NCBI GenBank assembly: GCA_026400835.1
Contig: JAPLOA010000090.1
Location: forward strand, 1 to 33,627
DNA length: 33,627 nucleotides
Source: Planctomycetales bacterium
Lineage (GTDB): Bacteria > Planctomycetota > Planctomycetia > Planctomycetales > Planctomycetaceae
Direction: 5' to 3'
Shown here: positions 7,085 to 14,764 of the stretch, in pieces
Numbering within the stretch: position 1 is the stretch's first letter
Layout of the letters: the number at the start of each line of letters is the position of its first letter
Made by a program: the position numbers and the translations under genes
Notes under the pieces: model-generated
Told to the model about the DNA's origin: nothing
The model's input: only the letters and a program-made list of their open reading frames with translations
Database searches by the model: none

Positions 7085-9016
7085 TTACAGGTTCGGCAAT
7101 CGTTTGGCGGCTTCAGCACGTCGGCCGGAAACGTCCCAGTGTCGATCGCCAACTCGGAAACCAAATCCCCAGTTAATCTCCGTTTCGGCACGTCGTGCCC
7201 ACGGTGTCCCCGGATGCTCAGTCAGAATAGCCTTTAGTCTTTCAATGGCGGCTGTTTCCTCGGTCTTCACCATTTCAAGATACTCTTCCCGAGTCATCTT
7301 CATACCGAAAGCCGCCTTAAGTCTCTCAAACTGCGCTTCGTCAGGAACCACGACGGAATCTTTGTCCCACCAGAAATTCCATTCGTTGGCTTTAGGATTC
7401 TGAGGGGCCGGCATGTTGTTGGCATGCTTGTCCATCGCCAGCAGATACTGAAAAAGGCGAATGCGGAAGATGTAAAGCTGAGCGAGTGCCAGGTCATAGC
7501 CTGCTCGCCATCGCTGTGTCGCCTCCTTAGCACGTTCTGGTTTCACCTTCTCCATCAATTCAATCGCCTCGTTGGTGAGATTCATGGCTTTGCTTGCACG
7601 AGCCACCTGACCCTGGGCAGCATTCGTAAATGCCGCTAACTCCAACGGGAAATGTTCGCTCTGGATATTCAGCTCAGGATCACTCTCCTGAAACAACAGC
7701 TTGTCACTGTTGGGGTTCAACCGTGCAACCACCTGCCAGACCGTTTCTCGGAATGCACTTGTCGCGCGATCTTTGATGTATTCCTGGCGAGAAACCAGAT
7801 TCGGCTGATACTCACGCATCGACAGGAAATCATACTTACGTTTGTCGTTGGCTCCCTGGCCAGCAAGGGTTGTTTCTTCGCCAGGTAATACGAAGAAGAT
7901 GCCGCCGGTTTCACGAGCCATACGCACCTGCTCATAGGGGCCGAATCCGGAGGACTGTGCATCCCAGCGTGAATGCAATCCATTCCACTGCAAACACTCA
8001 GGAAACGGAGTCTCTGGCCCACGGCGAATTCGAATCCAGAATTCTTCCTTGGTGGGCTCATCCACCCATCGCTGCTGAGCATAGGGAAATCCGAACATGC
8101 TTTCACGGCCAAGAAAATAGACAGGAGCCTTGGCGGCTCGTGCTTCCTGAACGGCTGCCTCCACATAGTCCCCGTCATCACCGGACTCATCCGAAACAAC
8201 GATGACAGCAAGCTTGCGTGACTTCGATGTTTTCTTGTACTTCGCAATAATCGAAGCCAACGACTGGCACATGTTCTCGGACCCGGTTTGGTCGATGGGG
8301 ACTTTATCGATCGCGGCTTTTACTAACTCCACATCGTCAGTCGGGCGAGATGTGTGTTCATGAATATCGCGACCATAACTGGCCACAACCGTCCACAACA
8401 AATCATTCCCGCCCTTCCGAAGATCCTTGTCCTGCTTTGAGGCGATTCCAAGTTCTTCATAGACGCGAATGTAGTTCTCGCGGATCTCTTTTCGATCGTC
8501 GACCATACTTCCGGATTCGTCAAACAGCCAGATGACGGTGACTTTCTCCTGACGCATCATGCGGACGATTTCCTGAGTGATGATGCCCATGGCCGCGCCA
8601 TAGCCTTCCACCATGGAACCGACTTCGCCGACAATTTCACCTTCGCCAAGTTCCTCACCAATCAGGGCGTCGGTCGGCAGAGCCAGTTCACTCATGACGG
8701 GTCGAATGTTGACCTCCTTCATGACGGCCGCTTTCTGCACATTCACGGGGGCTGCCGCAGCCTGGCTTGAGGCACCTACACTTGATGACGGCGTGCCGCC
8801 AGCAATCACGTTCAGAGTTTCAGCTGGTGCTGTTTCCAGATCAAGTTCGCGCGTGATCTCTTCCTGAGGAATCTCCTCAGTGAAGATCGACTCCAGCTGC
8901 AGTTCCTTCGCCAGCGAAGGCAGCGCTCGCTGAATGAAGAGCAGCGACAACAAGAATCCGAGATTAAACAGCAACGAAAATGCGATGGACGGAAGAGTCC
9001 GAGTCAAAGCTTTCAC
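7085..9016 (-). CDS. Membrane-anchored von Willebrand factor A domain protein
   Basis: This 643-aa protein has one N-terminal transmembrane segment (about residues 10-30), an acidic linker with an Ala/Ser-rich stretch (about 75-95), and a VWA domain from about 155. The MIDAS motif is intact: Asp166-Glu-Ser168-Gly-Ser170. A later strand reads IVVSDESGDDGDYVEA. The rest is a helical, Glu/Arg-rich region (about 400-640) of no recognised family. VWA domains bind partner proteins through a metal ion and often work with MoxR ATPases; a MoxR gene is present at 18979-20061 but not adjacent. The start is GTG at 9016, supported by AGGAGG about 6 nt upstream. The cytoplasmic N terminus is short, so most of the protein should face the periplasm. 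Confidence 0.85.
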   Translation of the reverse strand: MKALTRTLPSIAFSLLFNLGFLLSLLFIQRALPSLAKELQLESIFTEEIPQEEITRELDLETAPAETLNVIAGGTPSSSVGASSQAAAAPVNVQKAAVMKEVNIRPVMSELALPTDALIGEELGEGEIVGEVGSMVEGYGAAMGIITQEIVRMMRQEKVTVIWLFDESGSMVDDRKEIRENYIRVYEELGIASKQDKDLRKGGNDLLWTVVASYGRDIHEHTSRPTDDVELVKAAIDKVPIDQTGSENMCQSLASIIAKYKKTSKSRKLAVIVVSDESGDDGDYVEAAVQEARAAKAPVYFLGRESMFGFPYAQQRWVDEPTKEEFWIRIRRGPETPFPECLQWNGLHSRWDAQSSGFGPYEQVRMARETGGIFFVLPGEETTLAGQGANDKRKYDFLSMREYQPNLVSRQEYIKDRATSAFRETVWQVVARLNPNSDKLLFQESDPELNIQSEHFPLELAAFTNAAQGQVARASKAMNLTNEAIELMEKVKPERAKEATQRWRAGYDLALAQLYIFRIRLFQYLLAMDKHANNMPAPQNPKANEWNFWWDKDSVVVPDEAQFERLKAAFGMKMTREEYLEMVKTEETAAIERLKAILTEHPGTPWARRAETEINWGFGFRVGDRHWDVSGRRAEAAKRLPNL

Positions 9017-9331
9017 TGCATCCTCCTGAAGATGGGACGCCAGGAATGAAACGAATAACAGTTGCCAGTCTCATCTACCGTGTTGACCCGTTTTCAATGG
9101 TCCTCAGGGGTGTGAGCCGTCCACTTCTGTCGTGAACGCAGCAATCGTTATTCTCGGTCTTCGGAAGACTTCATTCAAGTGATTGTTTGCTTATTCTCCG
9201 CACCCTGTGAATTGAGTCCGAGGGTTCGCGGGAGATCTTTAGCGGATCGGCTCAATCGTAGCCTCGCACATAATGACCGCCCGGGTTGGGCGATTCTGAT
9301 TCGGGCTCGCAGTTTTTTGGCCCCCGGACCG
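9017..9331. other. Intergenic region between VWA and DUF1559 genes
   Basis: No gene is supported. A 13-bp palindrome (GTCTTCGGAAGAC, 9157-9169) lies about 140 bp upstream of the VWA start, and a short 5-bp stem lies at 9278-9292 without a U-tract. The VWA promoter should lie here but is not identifiable by eye. Confidence 0.4.
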
Positions 9332-10255
9332 TCAGTCAGCCCGCGTCGCCATGCTGCGGTAAATGGCCTGATCTACGCTGTCAGACACAGACTGAACATG
9401 CCCGTCGGCGAACAGAACCAGAATGCAGCCGGGGTGCCGACTATCCAGTTCACATTCATCGGAGGTGGCGATATTCGGGCCTAAATTGCAGAAGCCCAGC
9501 ACTCGTCCCGGAGCATCCTCCCCTAGAACATGAAACCCCAGCCATGTTGAAGGCAGCTTTCTGGCTGTCCGCTCCGAAACGACAGCGACCTGGCTTAATC
9601 CTCTGGTGAGATCCCGAAATGAGTAGCGGCGGCGATGCACAAAAACACCAGTGCCGTCATATTCGGACGGTTCATCCGGGTCCGAATAACCGGCAAGTCC
9701 AAGATAGTTGGCTTGCGGTAACTCCATCAGGACTTTTTCCGAGAGCGGATCCAGATCGCCGTCCGAGTGGCTGTCGTCTTCCAGATACAACTGAAATGTG
9801 TCTTCTGCAACGTCAGACGGGCAAAGGAGCACCGAGGGTGTAGCCAGGACCGCGATTTCAGCCTGCCCCAAGGCCGGCGAAAATGCAGATCGAGGTGCGA
9901 CTTCCACGAAAGCAGTGTTCAGCCACTTCGATTGAACCTGTGATCGCAGTTCCGCCTGCTCCAGAAATGGCAGAAGATCGGGAATCCATCCAGCGGCAAT
10001 TGGCTTGCCTGAAATCTCGGACCAGCCAGCCGGAAGATTCTGATACGTGTCATGATGCAGATGTAGCGCGATTCCAAGCTGCCTCAGGTTGTTCTGACAC
10101 TGCGCACGGCGCGCTGTTTCTCGCGCTGATTGCACTGCAGGCAGCAGAACTCCCAGGAGAACTCCGATCACGGACATCGTGACCAGAAGCTCAAGCACGG
10201 TCAGAGCTCTACGCTCCAATCCCCGCCGAGACAGCGGGCACCTACTGCCTTGCAT
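9332..10255 (-). CDS. DUF1559 family prepilin-like protein, divergent
   Basis: This 307-aa protein starts with a basic leader and a prepilin-type segment (RRALTVLELLVTMSVIGVLL), with Ala at -1 and Glu at +5 of the predicted cleavage site, followed by the QSARETARRAQCQNNLRQLG region typical of DUF1559. Near the C terminus the H-x9-DG signature is present (HPGCILVLFADGH). DUF1559 proteins are pseudopilin-like, secreted or surface-associated, of unknown function, and present in dozens of copies in planctomycetes. Compared with the second copy here, the leader departs from the usual GFTLIELLV form, so this is a divergent member. ATG 10255 is preferred over an upstream in-frame TTG at 10285. Confidence 0.88.
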   Translation of the reverse strand: MQGSRCPLSRRGLERRALTVLELLVTMSVIGVLLGVLLPAVQSARETARRAQCQNNLRQLGIALHLHHDTYQNLPAGWSEISGKPIAAGWIPDLLPFLEQAELRSQVQSKWLNTAFVEVAPRSAFSPALGQAEIAVLATPSVLLCPSDVAEDTFQLYLEDDSHSDGDLDPLSEKVLMELPQANYLGLAGYSDPDEPSEYDGTGVFVHRRRYSFRDLTRGLSQVAVVSERTARKLPSTWLGFHVLGEDAPGRVLGFCNLGPNIATSDECELDSRHPGCILVLFADGHVQSVSDSVDQAIYRSMATRAD

Positions 10256-10376
10256 TGGCCCAGTCTTCCCTGAAAACTCTGTCAAAACGTAAAGGCGTAG
10301 TGTCTCAATCAGAATTCCCTGCGGTCAAGCCCATTGTTCATGGATGCCCTGCATTCCGCGCGTGGAAAAGGCGACT

Positions 10377-10391
10377 TTTGCGAGTCGCAAA
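10377..10391. promoter_or_regulatory. 15-bp palindrome upstream of the DUF1559 gene
   Basis: TTTGCGAGTCGCAAA is a perfect palindrome with one central base. It lies about 120 bp upstream of the DUF1559 start at 10255 and about 100 bp past the stop of the 10494-11078 gene. It could be an operator; no regulator is identified and it may be chance. Confidence 0.25.
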
Positions 10392-10493
10392 TGCCGCCCG
10401 TCTAATTTCTGAAGCTACAGATTCTTAAAAGCCCCGGTGTTTCGAACTGCGATGGCATCAAGGACGGCATCAAATCAGCGAGGCCGCAAGACC

Positions 10494-11078
10494 CTATTTA
10501 GAACCAGCCTCTGCGGGCTTCTTCGTGGTGTTTTTCGCTGCGCTGGTTTTGGCGGCGCTGGTCTTCGGCAACTTTGCCTGCTGCTCAGGCGTCAGTACCT
10601 TCTTCAGTGCCTCCACCACCTTCGCTTTGAATTCCGTTTCAGACTTTCGCCATTCCTTGAGCTTTGTCTTTTGTTCGTCCGTCAGATTAAGAGCCGTCTC
10701 AATGGCCTTTTTTGCCTCTGCACCAGTTTTGCTGGCAGCCTTGTTCGCGGCGTTCGCTTCTTTCTCCGCTTTCTTCTGATCTGCTGTCAGGATGTCGGCC
10801 CGAGCCTTCTTGAGTGCGGCAAATGCCGCTGCAAACTCCATGTCGATCTCTGCAATCTTCTCTTTCTGGTCGGCCGTAATCTCGATCTTGTTCAAAGCTT
10901 GCTGCGTCGCCTTCGGACCTCGAGTGACTTTTGGTTTTGCTTTCTCTTTGGATTCAGCTTTCTCTTTGGGCTCAGCTTTCTCTTTGGACTCAGCTTTCTC
11001 TTTCGCGCCGTCCGCAGCGGATATTGAAGGACATGACAATGCCAATCCGAAACCAAACAAACACATCAACTTCAACAT
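10494..11078 (-). CDS. Exported Lys/Ala-rich helical protein with KEKAES repeats
   Basis: This 194-aa protein has a signal peptide (about residues 1-22, cleaving near SAA/DG). A repeat region follows (about 25-48) with units of the form KEKAES/KEKAEP. The remainder is an extended charged helical region with motifs such as LTDEQKTKLKEW and LTPEQQAKLPK. These 'L-T-x-x-Q' motifs recall the periplasmic Spy/CpxP type, but the match is weak and I call it a hypothetical exported protein. The C terminus is again low-complexity (Ala/Lys/Thr). The repeat is encoded by an 18-bp tandem array. The ATG at 11078 has AGGGG about 6 nt upstream. It is flanked by a candidate operator at 11165-11175. Confidence 0.75.
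   Translation of the reverse strand: MLKLMCLFGFGLALSCPSISAADGAKEKAESKEKAEPKEKAESKEKAKPKVTRGPKATQQALNKIEITADQKEKIAEIDMEFAAAFAALKKARADILTADQKKAEKEANAANKAASKTGAEAKKAIETALNLTDEQKTKLKEWRKSETEFKAKVVEALKKVLTPEQQAKLPKTSAAKTSAAKNTTKKPAEAGSK
10939..11010. repeat. 18-bp tandem repeat, four units
   Basis: Four 18-bp units beginning GCTTTCTCTTTG lie at 10939, 10957, 10975 and 10993, the last diverged. On the minus strand they encode the six-residue KEKAES-like repeat of the exported protein. The near-identical units suggest recent slippage. Confidence 0.85.
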
Positions 11079-11475
11079 TATTCGCCCCTTTTTGAAAACT
11101 TAAGACGTTAACGACATGACACACTACGTGTGGATAAGGTTAACGCATCAGGAATTGATAGTCAACTACCGTAGTAGGATGACAGCCACGTAATAGTTAT
11201 TTCAAAAAGTGTTCGATTTTTCGAATTCGGATTCATCTTGCCCAACGCACGTGCAACTCTCAAACTGAGGATCATGCGAATTCAAAGAGCTCAGCCACAC
11301 TCTGAGGTTGTTTTTTTGTTCCTCCCCACGGGCCTCATGGCCGCGAGACTTTTTTCCCCCTGCTTTCCAGATTGCATTGACCTGTGGATTACATGACGAC
11401 ATTTGGATCTCGGCGGAATGGAATTGCACTTGCAGTGCAGCCGTGCTTACAGATCCTGATTCGCGAGCGCTGCGC
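11079..11475. other. Intergenic region upstream of the AmmeMemoRadiSam fusion
   Basis: This divergent gap contains no convincing gene. It holds the small palindrome at 11165-11175. The frame of the fusion gene is open back to 11308, but that extension is Cys/Ser-rich noise without a family match, so the gene is started at 11476. No terminator or recognisable promoter was seen. Confidence 0.45.
11165..11175. promoter_or_regulatory. Candidate operator (ACTACCGTAGT palindrome)
   Basis: An 11-bp palindrome, ACTAC-C-GTAGT, sits about 87 bp upstream of the 10494-11078 gene. Its form resembles dyads bound by BlaI/MecI-type repressors, a family common in planctomycetes. No regulator gene is adjacent, so this is only a suggestion from sequence form. 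Confidence 0.25.
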
Positions 11476-14400
11476 ATGAATCCAACAGATTCTTTCAAAA
11501 CATCCTCGATCAACAGTCGCCAGCTTTCCAGCAATCGGCGCCACACTGATCCCGACGGGAAAGCAGCCGGAGAATGGTGGCACGAGGCAGCTGACGGACG
11601 AATTGCCTGCGACCTTTGCCCCAGAGATTGTCATCTGAAGCCCGGCGATCGAGGATTCTGCTTTGTCCGCCAAAATGTTGATGGCCAGATGAAGCTGACA
11701 ACTTACGGTCGCAGTACAGGGTTCTGCATCGACCCTATCGAAAAGAAGCCACTCAATCACTTTTTCCCCGGCTCCCCGGTCTTGTCGTTTGGAACCGCAG
11801 GCTGCAATCTGGGATGTAAGTTCTGTCAGAACTGGGACATCTCCAAGTCGAGAGAAGTTGAGCGACTGAGCGAACTGGCCATGCCGGAAAGCATCGCTGC
11901 AGCAGCACTCAAAACGGGTTGTCGCAGCGTTGCTTTTACGTACAACGATCCAGTCATCTGGGCTGAATACGCCATCGACACGGCTCGCGAATGCAGGCAA
12001 CTGGGAATTCATCCGGTTGCTGTGACGGCAGGATACATCACCCCGAGCGCAAGAGCGGAATTCTTTCACGCGATGGATGCGGCCAATGTCGATCTCAAAG
12101 CCTTCACAGAAGATTTCTACGAACGCATCACGTATTCGAAACTCCAGCCTGTCCTGGATACTCTGCATTGGCTGAAACATGAAAGCGATGTCTGGTTCGA
12201 AATCACAAACCTGATTATTCCCGACGCGAATGATAGCCCTGATGAGCTCCGCCGAATGTGCGACTGGATTCTTGAATCCGTCGGCGCGGAAGTCCCCGTT
12301 CATTTTTCTGCGTTCCATCCCGACTTTCGCATGACCGATCGCCCTCGGACGCCCCACGAAACGCTGGTCATGGCGCGAGACATTGCGGTTCGTCAGGGGC
12401 TGAAGTTTGTCTATATCGGCAATGTGAACGACGTCTTCAATCAGAGTACATGGTGCCCTGGCTGTGGTGAGTTATTGATCGAACGAAACTGGTACCAGCT
12501 CGGTCTATGGAATCTGGACGGCAATGTCTGTCGCAAATGCAGGACTTTGATTCCGGGACGATTTGACAAGTCTCCTGGCTCATGGGGCAATCGGCGCCAG
12601 CCGATTCGAATCAGCGAGTATGCTGCTGAGCCTCAGGTACCATCCATGTTGAATCGAAGTTTGCTGCCACAACTCGAGTCGAACAACGACGACTCGCCTG
12701 AAGATCTTCATGCTCCGCCAGCCCCAACCTTAATGAATAGTCGCGTCATGAACACGCTGAAGACTGCCCCCGAACTCAGCTTATCCCAACAGCAAGCTCT
12801 GCAATTGGCGGCTTGTGAAATCGTTGCCGCCGCGGTCAATGGCACGGCTCCCCACCTTTCTGACCCATCTCTTGGTGGCCTCGCAGATCTCGAGGTCATG
12901 GGTGTCTTCGTGACGCTCAAGAAGTCTGGACAACTTCGAGGCTGTGTCGGGATGCTGGGTGAGCCCATGAAGATTCGTCCGGCCCTGCTTCAGGCCGGCC
13001 ATCGAACAGCCGTTGCGGATCAACGTTTTCCGCCTGTCGCAGCCCATGAATTACCGCATCTTACGCTGGATGTTACAATCCTGTTCAACTTCGAAACGAT
13101 TCACGAGATCGGTGAGGCTCGTACGGCCGCGATCGAAGTTGGAAAGCACGGTCTCAGGATTATTCATCAGGGGCGATCTGGTCTGCTATTGCCGATCGTC
13201 GCCGTGGAACAGCAATGGGATGCGCGGACCTTTCTGGAGCAGGTCTGTCGCAAGGCTGGACTGTCCTCCAATGCGTGGCTGCAACCGGATTCTCAGCTCC
13301 TGCGTTTTGAAGGTCGACTGATCGAAGGCCCGTTTTCTACTTCCGTTGCGGAACGAGCGATCCAAAGTTCTGCGCCGCCGCGTTCAACACTGCCATCTCA
13401 GGATTATGTGCGATCATTGGCCACGTTCGTGACAGCCAATATCCGATCGCTGGCTCAGGGAGCTATTCCAGCCTGTTTTCCCAGTCATTTGTCGGACCGA
13501 GCAGTGGACGGGCTCGCAATACAGTTAGCCTTGTCCAACGGACAGCGGATAACGTTCTCGAAGCTGCAACCGAGCAGCGGTGTCCCGTTGCAGATGACTC
13601 TGCTGGAACTGGCCCAGTCGGCGGCCAGCTGGCTGCAGCAGTCAAAGACCGCACCTTCTCAGATTTCCGCTGACGTCCTGCTTCTCTTTAATGCGGAGCA
13701 ATTGAAGTCGTTAAACTCCGAGAGCCTTAGTCGTCTTAACCCCGAAGACACTTTGCTGCTGCTTACCGATGGCAGCAAGACCACCTGGCGATTCCAGCGA
13801 AAGGTATGTCTTGAGCAGACATTGCAGCAGCTTTTTCAGGATATTGCTCTTTCCGATTCCAGTCAGGCCGGATTGTTTCGCTTCACTGCCTGCTGTAGTT
13901 GCGATGAAGTCTCGGTCACCAGTCGTCCTCAACCCCAACAAGGTCCAGCACTGCGCAAGCCGGCAGTCGCGGGAAAGTTTTATCCTGCGAGCCCAAAAGC
14001 TTTGGCAGGACTCATCAACAGTTGCCTGGGCATAATTTCCGAGGAGAAGGAACACTGGCCGGCGGTGATGGTGCCACATGCCGGTTTACAGTATTCCGGA
14101 CGCATTGCCGGGGAGGTCTTTCGACGAGTCCATATCCCTGAATCCGTGATCATCATTGGCCCAAGGCATACTCGTAACGGAGTTGATCTGGCAGTGGCTC
14201 CCAACGTTGAGTGGGAATTGCCCGGGCAGATTGTTGCTTCCGACATTGCTTTAGCGAAAGCGATCGTTGCCGGAATCCCCGGACTTCAGTTCGATGCGGC
14301 TGCTCATGCCGCTGAACACAGCATCGAAGTCGAGCTGCCTTTTCTGGCTCGACTTGCCCCCCGGGCTCGAGTCGTCGGTATCACAATTGGTTCAGCGAGT

Positions 14401-14757
14401 CTGGAACAATGCCTTGCGATCGGTCGCCAGCTGGCCGATGTGATCCGTACGCTTCCCGTGCCGCCACTTCTTGTGATTTCAAGCGATATGAATCACTTTG
14501 CGACCGACACAGAGAACCGTCGCCTTGATGAGCCGGCGTTAAAGGCGATGGAGACGCTGTCCCCGGTAACCTTGTTTGAGACAGTTCGTTCTCAAAATAT
14601 CAGTATGTGCGGAGTACTTCCGGCTGTGATCGTCATGGCGGCCCTCGAATCACTTCGGCAACTCAAGCAGGCGGTGCGTACCGGCTACGCGACCAGTGCT
14701 GATGTTTCAGGAGATGCCGGTCGAGTCGTCGGTTATGCCGGAATGCTGCTGGGATAG
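11476..14757 (+). CDS. AmmeMemoRadiSam fusion: radical SAM - AMMECR1 - AMMECR1-like - Memo
   Basis: This 1093-aa protein joins the three partners of the AmmeMemoRadiSam system, normally separate genes. (1) Residues about 40-380 are the radical SAM enzyme: N-terminal Cys45/48/52/62, the 4Fe-4S motif Cys110-x3-Cys114-x2-Cys117, and two late CxxC pairs (327/330, 352/355) suggestive of a metal site. (2) Residues about 430-620 are AMMECR1, with the LRGCVG signature at 487-492. (3) Residues about 640-810 have AMMECR1-like spacing but lack that signature, so may be a degenerate second copy. (4) Residues about 828-1093 are Memo, with candidate metal ligands His868 (VPHAG), His898, Asp1004, His1007 and Cys1045 (MCG). 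A Pro/Asn-rich linker joins modules 1 and 2. The system's reaction is not known to me; the fusion argues for obligate 1:1:1 action. ATG 11476 is chosen as the first start before recognisable sequence. It ends 8 bp from the convergent sialidase gene. Confidence 0.9.
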   Translation: MNPTDSFKTSSINSRQLSSNRRHTDPDGKAAGEWWHEAADGRIACDLCPRDCHLKPGDRGFCFVRQNVDGQMKLTTYGRSTGFCIDPIEKKPLNHFFPGSPVLSFGTAGCNLGCKFCQNWDISKSREVERLSELAMPESIAAAALKTGCRSVAFTYNDPVIWAEYAIDTARECRQLGIHPVAVTAGYITPSARAEFFHAMDAANVDLKAFTEDFYERITYSKLQPVLDTLHWLKHESDVWFEITNLIIPDANDSPDELRRMCDWILESVGAEVPVHFSAFHPDFRMTDRPRTPHETLVMARDIAVRQGLKFVYIGNVNDVFNQSTWCPGCGELLIERNWYQLGLWNLDGNVCRKCRTLIPGRFDKSPGSWGNRRQPIRISEYAAEPQVPSMLNRSLLPQLESNNDDSPEDLHAPPAPTLMNSRVMNTLKTAPELSLSQQQALQLAACEIVAAAVNGTAPHLSDPSLGGLADLEVMGVFVTLKKSGQLRGCVGMLGEPMKIRPALLQAGHRTAVADQRFPPVAAHELPHLTLDVTILFNFETIHEIGEARTAAIEVGKHGLRIIHQGRSGLLLPIVAVEQQWDARTFLEQVCRKAGLSSNAWLQPDSQLLRFEGRLIEGPFSTSVAERAIQSSAPPRSTLPSQDYVRSLATFVTANIRSLAQGAIPACFPSHLSDRAVDGLAIQLALSNGQRITFSKLQPSSGVPLQMTLLELAQSAASWLQQSKTAPSQISADVLLLFNAEQLKSLNSESLSRLNPEDTLLLLTDGSKTTWRFQRKVCLEQTLQQLFQDIALSDSSQAGLFRFTACCSCDEVSVTSRPQPQQGPALRKPAVAGKFYPASPKALAGLINSCLGIISEEKEHWPAVMVPHAGLQYSGRIAGEVFRRVHIPESVIIIGPRHTRNGVDLAVAPNVEWELPGQIVASDIALAKAIVAGIPGLQFDAAAHAAEHSIEVELPFLARLAPRARVVGITIGSASLEQCLAIGRQLADVIRTLPVPPLLVISSDMNHFATDTENRRLDEPALKAMETLSPVTLFETVRSQNISMCGVLPAVIVMAALESLRQLKQAVRTGYATSADVSGDAGRVVGYAGMLLG

Positions 14758-14764
14758 TGGCCGT

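Noticed and set aside
7900-7918. GTTTCACGAG resembling half of a parS site
   Set aside because: Not palindromic, inside the VWA gene, and far from the consensus TGTTTCACGTGAAACA.
9278-9292. Short GC hairpin as terminator of the DUF1559 gene at 9332
   Set aside because: Stem is only 5 bp and there is no T-run on the minus strand.
10437-11027. Plus-strand Phe/Leu/Cys-rich frame opposite the 10494-11078 gene
   Set aside because: It is the complement of Lys/Ala/Glu-rich repeats, a typical shadow frame.
11308-11475. Upstream extension of the AmmeMemoRadiSam fusion
   Set aside because: The 56 residues are Cys/Ser-rich with no domain match; ATG 11476 precedes the first recognisable sequence.
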